Shown here piece by piece: positions 43,344 through 51,758 of a DNA stretch of 64,000 bases. A program made the translations under genes and the position numbers. Within the stretch, counting starts at the first letter, position 1. The number at the start of each line of letters is the position of its first letter. Source of the stretch: Micromonospora sp. C95 (lineage in GTDB: Bacteria > Actinomycetota > Actinomycetes > Mycobacteriales > Micromonosporaceae). Where the stretch lies: the NCBI RefSeq assembly GCF_018070465.1, contig NZ_JAGPXT010000015.1, positions 73,672 to 137,671 on the forward strand, given 5' to 3'. Under the pieces are notes generated by a model. That model worked only from the letters and a program-made list of their open reading frames with translations, did not search any database and had not been told where the DNA came from.

Positions 43344-44150
43344 TCAGGCCGGCGAGGCAGAGGCGCGGGTGCGGCGATGTCGGCCGTACCAGGCGATGCC
43401 GATGGCCACCCCGACACCGACGCCGAGCGCCGCCGCGGCGACCGGCACGGCGGGCCGCTCGCGCAGTCGCCGGCCCAGCGGCACCGGGTGTCGGAACTCG
43501 AGCACCGGCCAGGCGTTCTCGACCGCCAGCCGGCGCAGCTGCCGGTCCGGGTTGACCACCGACGGATGCCCCACGCACTCCAGCAAGGGGCGATCGCTGT
43601 ACGAGTCGGAGTAGGCGTACGAGTCGGCCAGGTCGTAGTCGCGGGCGGTGGCGAGCTCGCTGACCGCCTCGACCTTGCTCGGGCCAGCGGCGTAGAACTC
43701 GACCTCGCCGCTGTACCGACCGTCGACCACGCCCATCCGGGTGGCGATCACGTCGGTCACCCCGAGCAGCACACCGATGGGGCGCACCATCTCCTCGCCC
43801 GAGGCGGAGACCAGGACCACGTCCCGACCGGCGGCCTGATGCTCCTCGATCAGCGCGGCGGCCTCCGCGTACACGTAAGGGTTGATCAGCTCGTGCAGCG
43901 TCTCCGCGACGATCTGCCGGACCTGCTCCACCGGCCACCCCTTGCAGAGGGTGGCGAGATAGTCGCGGGTTCGGGCCATGGTCTGCTCGTCGGTGCCGCC
44001 CAGCCGGAACATCAGCTGCGCGTACGCCGACTTGACCACGTCACGCCGAGTGATCAGGCCGTCCCGGTAGAACGGCCTGCCGAACGCCAAGGCGCTCGAC
44101 TTGGCGATGACGGTCTTGTCCAGATCGAAGAAAGCGGCACTTCGGCCCAC
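43344..44150 (-). CDS. HAD-IB family phosphatase with C-terminal membrane segment
   Basis: A 268-residue SerB-like hydrolase. The nucleophile motif is FFDLDKT (Asp9, Asp11), motif II is VLVSASGEE and motif III/IV include KVEAVSEL and YSDSYSDRPLL. A hydrophobic helix at about residues 237-256 with a basic end may anchor it to the membrane. The substrate is unknown; related actinobacterial proteins are annotated as phosphoserine-phosphatase-like. The GTG start is at 44150. It is convergent with the Fic-like gene, and the 208 bases between hold nothing clear. Confidence 0.85.
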   Translation of the reverse strand: MGRSAAFFDLDKTVIAKSSALAFGRPFYRDGLITRRDVVKSAYAQLMFRLGGTDEQTMARTRDYLATLCKGWPVEQVRQIVAETLHELINPYVYAEAAALIEEHQAAGRDVVLVSASGEEMVRPIGVLLGVTDVIATRMGVVDGRYSGEVEFYAAGPSKVEAVSELATARDYDLADSYAYSDSYSDRPLLECVGHPSVVNPDRQLRRLAVENAWPVLEFRHPVPLGRRLRERPAVPVAAAALGVGVGVAIGIAWYGRHRRTRASASPA

Positions 44151-44331
44151 GGCGCGAAAGTCTAGCCCGATGGTCTATCGTCGGCGGGTGCCCGGGGGCT
44201 GAAGACCGCTCGGACCTGCGGGCCGACCCCCACCCGCCTGCGAACAGTGACCGTGGTCACACCCAGCGAGGAGGATTTCGCAGGGAGTGGAGGCTACACC
44301 ACTCGACGTACACAGGTCTGCTCAGGCAGAC

Positions 44332-44359
44332 TTGGTTGCAGCACAAGCATTCATATCTA
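44332..44359 (+). promoter_or_regulatory. Candidate promoter of the 6C RNA
   Basis: TTGGTT at 44332-44337 and TATCTA at 44354-44359 are 16 bases apart, in the only clearly AT-rich patch of the region. Transcription would start near 44366, just before the C-loop hairpins. Confidence 0.45.
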
Positions 44360-44365
44360 GTACAA

Positions 44366-44480
44366 CCGGCAGACTCTCGGCGGTTGCACCCCCCGTGACC
44401 GCTGAGCGGGTTCGGCTCGACCCCCCCGGAGCCGAACCTCCGACGACCCCCGTCTCCCCCCGACGGGGGTCGTCCCTTTG
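44366..44480 (+). ncRNA. 6C small RNA
   Basis: Two consecutive hairpins each carry a loop with at least six C: 44380-44402 (CCCCCC) and 44411-44436 (stem TTCGGCTC/GAGCCGAA, seven C). A third hairpin, 44442-44474, has a perfect 13-bp stem and a TCCCCCC loop and is followed by CCTTTG, so it is probably the terminator. This matches the actinobacterial 6C RNA, known in Mycobacterium tuberculosis (B11) and Streptomyces (scr3559). The position near the ssd/Tad genes agrees with the Streptomyces location. Boundaries are estimated; the remaining bases of the 44151-44555 gap show no protein gene that I can support. Confidence 0.85.
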
Positions 44481-44555
44481 CCTGCCTGTGTCGGTCCAGC
44501 TGAAGCCGCGTCTGTCGAGTGGCGTACGCTCCCAAGCCGTCGCACGGGAGGCACC

Positions 44556-44999
44556 ATGGGCAGAACAATCAATCGCCACGCCGTCGGTGCATTTGTCGCA
44601 TGGGTGGTGTTCGTCGCGCAGGCCCCCGTCATCTACGGCGGACTACTCGTGTACGCGGCGAGCACCACCGGGGATCTGGGCGGTCCGCTCGCCGGGCCGG
44701 CGCTCTGCGGTTCGCTGGCGTGTCTGGGTGTCGTCTTGGTGCCGTTGCTGTTCGTACCGGCGGGCTGGATCGGCGAGATCGCCTCGAGGAGTGGCCGGCT
44801 TACCGTGAAGTTGCTGGTGGCGCTGGCCGTCGCCGCAGTGCTGGCAACGATCTGTGTGGCTGGCGTCGCGGTACTGACCGACGGGGCTACCGTCGTCGGC
44901 ACGTCGGTGGCGTGCTTGGGCGGCGTGGCCACTGCGCTCGGCCCCACTGCCGCCTACGTCACGGTCGCGCACCGCAGGCTGAGGACGAGTTCGATCTAG
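44556..44999 (+). CDS. Small integral membrane protein
   Basis: A 147-residue protein with four predicted transmembrane segments (about residues 10-33, 45-68, 82-103 and 110-135) and a short basic tail. GGGAGG precedes the ATG by five bases. No family is recognised. It is downstream of the 6C RNA on the same strand and ends 61 bases before the convergent gene. Confidence 0.65.
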   Translation: MGRTINRHAVGAFVAWVVFVAQAPVIYGGLLVYAASTTGDLGGPLAGPALCGSLACLGVVLVPLLFVPAGWIGEIASRSGRLTVKLLVALAVAAVLATICVAGVAVLTDGATVVGTSVACLGGVATALGPTAAYVTVAHRRLRTSSI

Positions 45000-45060
45000 C
45001 GACCAGCTTTCTCGGCCACTCTGCAGCGGAGCGGCAGCAGCGCCGTCCCGGGTGCGTGCG

Positions 45061-45582
45061 TCAGAGAAGCGCGAGTTGTCGGGCCGGATCGGCGCGGAAG
45101 GTGGGCCGGGCCGGGGCGGGGGTCAGCACGAACTCGTACGTACCGTCGTCGGATCCCTCGGCTTGCGGGTGTCCTCGGACCTCGATCGCGTACCAGCCGG
45201 ACGGCACCGTCACGCGGCGATGTGCCGGATGGTCGGGCCTCCAGTCCCGGAGGTGGCCGATGCCGCAGAGCAGCAACGAGCCGGTTTCCGAGCCCAGGAT
45301 CCAGCCCGGCGAGGAGAGCGTCGCTGCGGACCGTGGTGCTTGATCCGCAACGTGTCGCACCAGCATCGTGTAGCAGCCCTCAGCCAGCCCCGTCAGCGGT
45401 AGTGCTATTCCCTCTCGGGCGACGGCGTCACCGGCCTCGGTCGTGGTGAACAGCTCCAGCAGGTCGCGACCGGTGCTATCCGTACCCAGGTGCCGATCCA
45501 GGCGCGCGGGGTCGAGCAGCGCGAACCCGTGAGCCTCGGGGAAGCAGCCGGTCAAGTGCACGGCCGGAAAGACCTCGGTCAC
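45061..45582 (-). CDS. Protein of unknown function coupled to the VHL-domain gene
   Basis: A 173-residue soluble protein. Its first residues read MTEVFPAVHLTGCFPEAHGF. The second half has the pattern GWILGSETGSLLLCGIGHL and TVPSGWYAIEVRGH, suggesting a beta-rich domain. Not recognised. GTG 45582 overlaps the stop of the upstream VHL-domain gene (GTGA), so the two are co-translated. The longer antisense-like frame up to 47421 is not supported. Confidence 0.6.
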   Translation of the reverse strand: MTEVFPAVHLTGCFPEAHGFALLDPARLDRHLGTDSTGRDLLELFTTTEAGDAVAREGIALPLTGLAEGCYTMLVRHVADQAPRSAATLSSPGWILGSETGSLLLCGIGHLRDWRPDHPAHRRVTVPSGWYAIEVRGHPQAEGSDDGTYEFVLTPAPARPTFRADPARQLALL

Positions 45583-46460
45583 CTGATCACGGCGCGGGCA
45601 GGCGTGGCCGTTGGTTCGAAGCAGACCAGGGCGCGACCACGCCGGTCGGTCACCACCCAGGGGTGGCCGACGTACGTGTGCTGCCGGTACGACTCGCCCG
45701 GCTGCAGCACGTCGTACTGCCTGCGGTGCCCACGGTGGTCCAACCAGTACAGGATCACCGATCGCGAGCGGAGGTTGACGAACTCGATGCTGGTTTCGTT
45801 GCCGCCGTTGACCGAGCGCAGCCCACGCTCCCGCCAGGCCGGCAAGGGGGTCAACTCCTCCGGCTGGGGTGGCCGGGTGGTCGATGGCGGTTTCGCCGGC
45901 CGGCTCGGCGAGGGCGTCGGGCGGGTGCTCGGCGTGGCGGGCGCGGTCGTCGAGTCGGTCCGGGTGGGCGACGAGGCCGGGGTCGCCCGGCGACTGAGCT
46001 GTGGCTGGGAGGACGAGACCCCGCCGACGGACGACGCGGCGGACGGCGACGGGGCGCCGGCGGGCGCGATGCCGTCCAGGGTGGACGCTGGACTCTCGGG
46101 AGGCGGAGGTACCCAGCCCGACGGCACCTCGGGGGCGGCGACCGTCGGTGGCTCGGTCGCCGGCCACAGCACGGTGAGCATGAGACCGAGGGTCGCGGCC
46201 GCGAGGCCGGCCAGCACCAGTCGGTGTGACATTCGGCCGGGAGCGCGCGGGGCGGGTTCGACCGAGACCGCAGCTTCCCGTAAGGGCGGGGCCGCGAGGG
46301 CCGGCCCGCCAGGTGGCTCCGGCGCTGGCGGGAGGGCCCGCGGGACCGGACGTGCCGGTAGCGCCAACTGCCGGGCCCGGGAACGTGGGTCGAACAGCCA
46401 GGGGCCGACCCGCAGCCTCGGCTCGACACGGGCGTGTTCGTGATCTGGCGACTGGGTCAT
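45579..46460 (-). CDS. Membrane-anchored protein with VHL beta domain
   Basis: A 293-residue protein. Residues 1-75 are cytoplasmic and Pro/Arg-rich, a transmembrane helix lies at about 78-98, and a Ser/Pro/Thr-rich linker follows to about 205. The C-terminal domain (213-283) resembles the von Hippel-Lindau beta domain: LRSVN, SIEFVNLRSRSVILYWLDH, YDVLQPGESYRQHTYVGH and PWVVTD. In human VHL this domain binds hydroxyproline peptides; the bacterial role is unknown. It is divergent from the Tad locus. Confidence 0.75.
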   Translation of the reverse strand: MTQSPDHEHARVEPRLRVGPWLFDPRSRARQLALPARPVPRALPPAPEPPGGPALAAPPLREAAVSVEPAPRAPGRMSHRLVLAGLAAATLGLMLTVLWPATEPPTVAAPEVPSGWVPPPPESPASTLDGIAPAGAPSPSAASSVGGVSSSQPQLSRRATPASSPTRTDSTTAPATPSTRPTPSPSRPAKPPSTTRPPQPEELTPLPAWRERGLRSVNGGNETSIEFVNLRSRSVILYWLDHRGHRRQYDVLQPGESYRQHTYVGHPWVVTDRRGRALVCFEPTATPARAVIR

Positions 46461-46610
46461 GACCTCGATCCGGCGAGGATTGCCGTTCTGCCGACGGCAC
46501 GGGACGTCGATTATGCGTGTTGCGTGTCACGTTTCGCCATGGTTGGTGAGTGCCGAGACGGGTGCGCTCTGCGGCCCGTCTCCATAACAGATCAACGTCC
46601 GGGGCGGGCG

Positions 46611-46638
46611 TTGTCCACAGAACGCTTCGTTGTCCACA
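46611..46638 (+). promoter_or_regulatory. Two DnaA boxes upstream of ssd
   Basis: TTGTCCACA occurs at 46611-46619 and 46630-46638, as direct repeats 19 bases apart, in the 263-base region between the VHL-domain gene and ssd. No other origin features (dnaA, dnaN, AT-rich unwinding element) are nearby, so gene regulation is more likely than replication initiation. Confidence 0.6.
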
Positions 46639-46723
46639 GGTCAGCCGGCAGGGGCGGCGTGCGGGGCGGCAGCGGCGGCAGGGTTCGAGCCAGTCAACCC
46701 GCGCCGACCGCCTGGAGGCCGCG

Positions 46724-47827
46724 ATGCCATCCCGTACCTCCGTCCCACCGGACCGGCGCCTCCCGCTGGTCATCACCTCGGACGGTGACCTGCTCGACGA
46801 CCTGCTTCGGCTCGCTGCTGCGGGTGGAGTCGAGGTGGAGGTGGCCGCCGACCCGGCGGCCGCCCGCACCCGCTGGCGACCGTCCCCGTTGGTCCTGGTC
46901 GGCAGTGACCAGGCGCAGCCCTGCCTGCGGGCGCGGCTACCCCGACGAAGTCGGCTCGTCCTGGTGGGACGGTCCGGCGATGTCGAGTCCGGTTGGCAGG
47001 TGGCCGAACTGCTCGGCGCCGAACACGTCGCCGTGTTGCCGGCGGCCGAGCCGTGGCTGGTGGACCGGTTCGCCGACTGCGGGACCGAAGGTGGGGCACC
47101 GGCCCACGCCCGGATGGTCGCGCTGGTCGGTGGCCGGGGCGGCGCCGGTGCCAGCATCCTCGCCGGCGGCCTCGCCGTCACCGCCGCCCGGGCACGGCTG
47201 CGTACCCTGCTGCTCGACGCCGATCCGCTCGGCGGTGGCCTGGATCTGGTGCTCGGCTGGGAGCAGATGGAAGGGCTGCGCTGGCCGGCGCTGACCGGGG
47301 CCGACGGACGGGTCGACGCACCTGCTCTGGTACGCGCGTTGCCCAGCCGGGGCGATCTGGTGGTGCTCTCCTGGGACCGTGGCGACCTGATCGCGGTGCC
47401 GGCCGAGGCGGTGGCCGCCACCCTGGACGCCGCCCGGCGGAGCCGGGACTTCGTGGTGGTCGACCTGCCCCGCCAGCTCGACGACGCAGCGGTGACCGCT
47501 CTTCAGGCGGCCGACCGGGCGTTCGTGGTGGTACCCGCCGAGCTGCGCGCGACCGCCGCTGCGGCCCGGGTGGTCGCGGCGGTCGCCCCGCACTGTTCCG
47601 ACCTCTCCGTCATCGTCCGGGGTCCCGCCCCCGGCCGGCTGCGCGCCACCGAGGTCGCCAAAGCACTCGGCCTGCCGCTTGCTGGTTCGCTACGGCCGGA
47701 GCCGGGGTTGTGCCGGGGGCTGGAGCGGGGTGAGGCCCCGGCGGCCGATGGACGCGGCCCGCTGGCCGAGCTCTGCCAGCGGATCGTCACCGAACTCACC
47801 GGGCAGCCCGCGGCGGGTGCGGCATGA
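46724..47827 (+). CDS. ssd: Septum-site-determining protein Ssd (CpaE/TadZ-like ATPase)
   Basis: A 367-residue MinD-superfamily protein at the head of the Tad locus. An N-terminal receiver-like domain (residues 10-120) is followed by the ATPase domain. The P-loop reads VGGRGGAGAS, without the lysine normally before Ser/Thr, while the LLLDADPLGGGLD and VVVDLPR switch segments are present. ATG 46724 has GGAGG six bases upstream. Mycobacterial Ssd affects septation; CpaE/TadZ proteins position Tad pilus machines. It overlaps tadA by four bases. Confidence 0.86.
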   Translation: MPSRTSVPPDRRLPLVITSDGDLLDDLLRLAAAGGVEVEVAADPAAARTRWRPSPLVLVGSDQAQPCLRARLPRRSRLVLVGRSGDVESGWQVAELLGAEHVAVLPAAEPWLVDRFADCGTEGGAPAHARMVALVGGRGGAGASILAGGLAVTAARARLRTLLLDADPLGGGLDLVLGWEQMEGLRWPALTGADGRVDAPALVRALPSRGDLVVLSWDRGDLIAVPAEAVAATLDAARRSRDFVVVDLPRQLDDAAVTALQAADRAFVVVPAELRATAAAARVVAAVAPHCSDLSVIVRGPAPGRLRATEVAKALGLPLAGSLRPEPGLCRGLERGEAPAADGRGPLAELCQRIVTELTGQPAAGAA

Positions 47828-49023
47828 CCGGGGAGAACCTCGCGGCCCGGGTACGGCAGCGGATCGCCGCTACCACCGCGCCGGTCACCCCAGCCGCGAT
47901 CGTCTCCGCCGTACGCGCCGAGCCCGACGCCGCCGTACTCGGTGACAACGCCCTGCTGCGGATCGCCGACCGGGTGCGCGACGACCTGGTGGGCGCGGGC
48001 CCGCTCGCCGTGCTGCTGGCCGACCCCGAGGTGACCGACGTGCTGGTGAACGGGGCACGGGTGTGGGTCGACCGGGGGCAGGGGCTGCACCAGGTGCCGG
48101 TGCCGGTGGGTACGCCGGACGACGTTCGGCGACTCGCGCAGCGGCTGGCGGCCGGAGCCGGTCGTCGGCTGGACGACGGCTCGCCGTGTGCCGACGCCCG
48201 GCTGGCCGACGGCACGCGGCTGCACGCCGTGCTACCGCCGGTGGCGACCGACGGGCCCTACCTGTCACTGCGTACCTTCCGGCAGCGGCCGTTCACCCTT
48301 GACGAACTGGTGACACAGGGCGCGGTGGCTCGGCCGGTGGCGCCGGTGCTCTCCGCCGTGGTGGCGGCCCGGCTCGCCTATCTGGTGATCGGTGGCACCG
48401 GTTCCGGCAAGACAACCCTGTTGAACACGTTGCTCGGCCTGGTACCGGGCACCGAGCGGATCGTGCTGGTCGAGGACGCGGCCGAGTTGCGGCCGGTGCA
48501 CCCGCACGTGGTGGGTCTTCAGACGCGTACGGCCAACGTGGAGGGGTCGGGTGCCGTCGGCCTGAGTGAGCTGGTCCGGCAGGCGCTGCGGATGCGACCG
48601 GACCGGCTGGTGGTCGGCGAGTGTCGGGGTGCGGAGGTGGTCGACCTGTTGGCTGCCCTCAACACCGGGCACGAGGGTGGGGCGGGGACGCTGCACGCCA
48701 ACACCCCGTCGGACGTGCCGGCCCGGCTGGAGGCGCTCGGCCTGCTCGGTGGGCTGCCCCGGCCGGCGCTGCACGCACAGGTGGCGGCGGCGCTTCAGGT
48801 GGTGTTCCAGATCCGCCGTACCCCGCAGGGCCGGGTGCTGGAGTCCATCTGCCTGCTGCTGCCGCAAGGGCCCGACCGGCTGGTCACCGCCGTGCCCGCG
48901 TGGGTGCGTGGCCGGGGACTCGGCTTGGCGGCCCGGGCGCTCGGCACGCTGATCCACAACCGCGACGTGCCGGTGCCGCCGATCCTGTGCGAGCCCTGGC
49001 CCGCGTCGGCGGTGTCGTCATGA
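47824..49023 (+). CDS. tadA: Tad secretion ATPase TadA (CpaF family)
   Basis: The 399-residue hexameric ATPase powers Tad/Flp pilus assembly. The N-terminal domain contains the family segment LLADPEVTDVLVNGARVWVD. Walker A is IGGTGSGKTTLLNTLL (about residue 195), with the Asp and His boxes in IVLVEDAAELRPVHPHVV, and Walker B-like VVGECRGAEVVDLLAALNTGHEGG. The ATG overlaps the ssd stop and the stop overlaps tadB. Confidence 0.93.
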   Translation: MTGENLAARVRQRIAATTAPVTPAAIVSAVRAEPDAAVLGDNALLRIADRVRDDLVGAGPLAVLLADPEVTDVLVNGARVWVDRGQGLHQVPVPVGTPDDVRRLAQRLAAGAGRRLDDGSPCADARLADGTRLHAVLPPVATDGPYLSLRTFRQRPFTLDELVTQGAVARPVAPVLSAVVAARLAYLVIGGTGSGKTTLLNTLLGLVPGTERIVLVEDAAELRPVHPHVVGLQTRTANVEGSGAVGLSELVRQALRMRPDRLVVGECRGAEVVDLLAALNTGHEGGAGTLHANTPSDVPARLEALGLLGGLPRPALHAQVAAALQVVFQIRRTPQGRVLESICLLLPQGPDRLVTAVPAWVRGRGLGLAARALGTLIHNRDVPVPPILCEPWPASAVSS

Positions 49024-50345
49024 GTGGCGCGTGGTGGTGGGCGATGTCGGTGTTGCCGTTCCTCGCCGCACTGACCCACCGGAGGCGTGGGCGACGTGCC
49101 CGGTCAGGGGTCGAGGACGGCGGGGCGGCGGCCGATGATCCGCTGGTCGCCTGGGTCGTTGCCCTACGTGAGGCGGGCGGTCGACGGGACGGACAGAGAC
49201 CGCGAGGCCAGGGCTTGAGCAACCCGGGACCGACCGGTGTGGGGTGGCCGTCGACAACAGGGGCCCCACCTTCGTCGATCATGGCTCACTCCGCCAGGCC
49301 AGCGGCGTCCCCGATCGCCTGGCCCAGGTCGGGGCCGCCGACGGCACCGACCGCATCCCGTCCGCCGGGGCCGCGCGGAAGCCGCCGACCGAAGCGGCCC
49401 GGTGGCATGGCCGGTGCTGTCGCACCGGCAGGAACACCAGCCGTCGCAGGGCCGACGGCACGGGCGTGCGGCACGCGGTTGTTGGACGAGGATCAGATCG
49501 CCAGGGATGAACCCGACCACCGCGACCAGACCGACCACCGAGAGCCGGCCGACCTGCATCTGCCGGCCGACCATCGCGAGCGGACCGCGACATGTGCACC
49601 GCCGGTGAGTCGACCGACGGCGCCGGTGGCGACACCGCGGCGGATTCTGGTGCTGACCTGCCTGCTCGGCGCGGGTGTCGGTGGGTTGCTGGCCGGTCCG
49701 GTGGCGGCGGTGGCGCTGGCCGGCTACGGCGTACTGGGTGTGCGGGCGATGCGCCGCCGGGCAACCCTCGGCCGAACCGTCCGGGACCGGCGGGAGCGGC
49801 TGGATCAGCTGTGTGCCCTGGCCGGGGACCTGCGGGTGGGCCTGCCGGTGCCGGTGGCCGCGCAGGTGCTGACGACCTCGTTGTCCGACGCCACTTCGGC
49901 CGCCTCAGCGCCAATCGCGCCGGATGAGAGCGTCACCGACGACTACCAGCCCGTCGGGTCCGAGCATCGTCTACCGGGCCGGGCCGGGCTCGGTCTCACC
50001 GAGGATCGCCTCGGGCGACTGGCCGGGGCGGCGGTACGGCTGGCTGAGCGTACGGGGGCACCCCTGGCCGATCTGGTCGAGCGGATCGAGGCCGACGCCC
50101 GGTCGACGGACCGAGGGCTGGCGGCGGCCACGGCCCAGGCGTCCGGTGCCCGGGCTACCGCCTGGTTGCTGGCTGCCCTGCCGCTGGGCGGGATCGGCCT
50201 CGGCTACGGCATCGGGGTGGACCCCCTCCAGGTGCTGCTGCACACTCCGGTCGGTGGTGCCTGCGCGGTCGCCGCCGTCGGCCTTCAGGTGGTCGGCCTG
50301 CTCTGGGCGGAGCGCCTCTCGGTCACCTCCGCCGGGGACAGCTGA
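49020..50345 (+). CDS. tadB: Tad membrane platform protein TadB, with a low-complexity insertion
   Basis: A 441-residue inner-membrane protein of the type II secretion F family. A first helix lies at the N-terminus, then residues about 50-200 are polar and low-complexity, including a HRDQTDHREPADLHLP-type segment with repeated Asp/His/Arg. Two central helices (about 215-250) and the conserved C-terminal part with two more helices follow. Family members are usually near 300 residues, so the 130-residue stretch is an insertion. It overlaps tadA (ATGA) and tadC (TGATG). Confidence 0.8.
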   Translation: MSGAWWWAMSVLPFLAALTHRRRGRRARSGVEDGGAAADDPLVAWVVALREAGGRRDGQRPRGQGLSNPGPTGVGWPSTTGAPPSSIMAHSARPAASPIAWPRSGPPTAPTASRPPGPRGSRRPKRPGGMAGAVAPAGTPAVAGPTARACGTRLLDEDQIARDEPDHRDQTDHREPADLHLPADHRERTATCAPPVSRPTAPVATPRRILVLTCLLGAGVGGLLAGPVAAVALAGYGVLGVRAMRRRATLGRTVRDRRERLDQLCALAGDLRVGLPVPVAAQVLTTSLSDATSAASAPIAPDESVTDDYQPVGSEHRLPGRAGLGLTEDRLGRLAGAAVRLAERTGAPLADLVERIEADARSTDRGLAAATAQASGARATAWLLAALPLGGIGLGYGIGVDPLQVLLHTPVGGACAVAAVGLQVVGLLWAERLSVTSAGDS

Positions 50346-51202
50346 TGTCCGGGACGCACCTGCTCGCCTGCGGTCTGGCCGGCGTTGCCCTGGTCGCCGG
50401 GCTCGCGGTCGGCCGGTACCGGCCCCGACGCCGGCTGCGTCGACTGTCCGGACAGGTAAAGGCCGATCGGGCTGGTCAGCGCCTCTGGCGTTGGATTGCC
50501 GGGCGGACGAGGTCACGCGGGGGGAGACCGGCCGCCCAGCGGGACGGGTCAGCTGACGGAGCTTCGGCACCGGCTTCGACGGCCCCGTCGCGGAATACGA
50601 GCCGGTGGGGACTGGACCTCGTCCGGTTGACCGCTGGGCTGTCCGGCCTGGCGGCGGCGGTACTGATCGAGGGCTGGGTCGGACCGGTGGCGGCATTGCC
50701 CACGGCGGTGCTGTTCGACCGGTTGCTGCGGCGGATCGAGCCGCCGACAGTGCGCCGTCGCCGACTGCGTGCCACCGCCGACCTACCGCTCGCCGCTGAC
50801 CTGCTCGCGGCGGCGCTGCGGGCAGGGGCACCCGTGGAGCGTTCGCTGCTCGCAGTGGCCGACGCGCTCGGCGGGCCGTTGGGCGGACAACTTGCCCGGG
50901 TCGGCCGGACGCTGCAACTCGGCGGCGGGCCCCATGAGGCGTGGGCACATCTGGCGGAGGTACCGGGCGCGCTCCGCGTGGCCACCGCCGCGATCCGCTC
51001 GGCGAGCAGTGGCGCCGCCCTGGCCGGAGCGCTCACCCGGCTCGCCGACGACCTGAGAGCTGACCGGGCGGTCGCGCTTGAGGCGGCTGCTCGTCGTTCC
51101 GGCGTGCTGATCGTGCTGCCGCTGGGTCTGTGCTTTCTGCCCGCCTTCATTCTCGCCGGCCTGGTGCCGGTGATCGTCGCTGTCCTCGGCGACGTGCTGT
51201 GA
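50345..51202 (+). CDS. tadC: Tad membrane platform protein TadC
   Basis: A 285-residue type II secretion F-domain protein, partner of TadB. It has an N-terminal helix, a pair near residues 98-125 and a C-terminal helix. The conserved region ADLPLAADLLAAALRAGAPVE precedes an RVGRTLQLGGGPHEAW segment typical of TadC. The ATG shares one base with the tadB stop. Confidence 0.88.
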   Translation: MSGTHLLACGLAGVALVAGLAVGRYRPRRRLRRLSGQVKADRAGQRLWRWIAGRTRSRGGRPAAQRDGSADGASAPASTAPSRNTSRWGLDLVRLTAGLSGLAAAVLIEGWVGPVAALPTAVLFDRLLRRIEPPTVRRRRLRATADLPLAADLLAAALRAGAPVERSLLAVADALGGPLGGQLARVGRTLQLGGGPHEAWAHLAEVPGALRVATAAIRSASSGAALAGALTRLADDLRADRAVALEAAARRSGVLIVLPLGLCFLPAFILAGLVPVIVAVLGDVL

Positions 51203-51225
51203 AACCAACGAGAAAGGACGAACAC

Positions 51226-51393
51226 GTGCGCAGAATCCTCGCCCGCCTTCGCGGGGACGCCGGAATGAACACGGCGGAGTACGCGGTCGGAACGCTCGCC
51301 GCGGTGGCCTTCGGTGGTGTCCTGCTCAAGGTGCTGACCTCCGACGGAGTGCAGTCGGCGTTGACGGCCGTCATCGACCGGGCACTGAAGTGA
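51226..51393 (+). CDS. DUF4244 Flp-like pilin
   Basis: A small protein of 55 residues with a type IV prepilin pattern: basic leader, Gly13, then MNTAE with Glu at +5, followed by a hydrophobic helix (YAVGTLAAVAFGGVLLKVL). It is likely the major pilin of this Tad system. GTG 51226 has AAAGGA upstream; GTG 51199, which overlaps the tadC stop, would give 64 residues and is also possible. It overlaps tadE by four bases. Confidence 0.84.
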   Translation: MRRILARLRGDAGMNTAEYAVGTLAAVAFGGVLLKVLTSDGVQSALTAVIDRALK

Positions 51394-51758
51394 TCGGGCG
51401 CCGGCCGGCCGGCCGCGACCGGGGATCGTTCACGGCCGAGATGGCGGCCGGCCTGCCGGCGCTGGTGCTACTCCTGCTCACCGGGCTGACCGCGATCAAC
51501 GCGGTGAGCACCAAGGCGGCGTGCCTGGACGCGGCGAGGGAGGCGGCGCTCGCCGCCTCCCGGGGTGAACCGGGCGCCACCGCCGGCAGCCGGCAGGCCC
51601 CGGCCGGTGCCGAGGTGGTCGTCGTCTCGGACGGCGAACTCGTCCGGGCGACGGTCCGCGCCTCCGTCCGCGCCCTCGGCACCGATCTGCCCGCGATCAG
51701 CGTCGCGGCCACGGCCGTCGCGGCGGTCGAACCGGGTGCGCCGGAGCCACAACCGTGA
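51390..51758 (+). CDS. tadE: TadE-like pseudopilin
   Basis: A 122-residue protein with the prepilin site Gly12 then SFTAE (Glu at +5) and one hydrophobic helix (LPALVLLLLTGLTAINAV). The rest is a small extracytoplasmic domain. TadE proteins are minor pilins of Tad systems. Starts and stops overlap both neighbours (GTGA). Confidence 0.86.
   Translation: MIGRRPAGRDRGSFTAEMAAGLPALVLLLLTGLTAINAVSTKAACLDAAREAALAASRGEPGATAGSRQAPAGAEVVVVSDGELVRATVRASVRALGTDLPAISVAATAVAAVEPGAPEPQP

Noticed and set aside
44287..44555. Protein-coding gene starting at GTG 44287
   Set aside because: The frame crosses the C-loop hairpins of the 6C RNA and the candidate promoter; the AT-rich codons fit a promoter better than a gene.
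46611..46638. Chromosomal replication origin
   Set aside because: Only two DnaA boxes and no dnaA, dnaN, cluster of boxes or AT-rich unwinding region nearby.
45061..47421. 786-codon minus-strand frame reading through into ssd
   Set aside because: Only the last 173 codons look real; the upstream part lies opposite ssd and in another frame of the VHL-domain gene.
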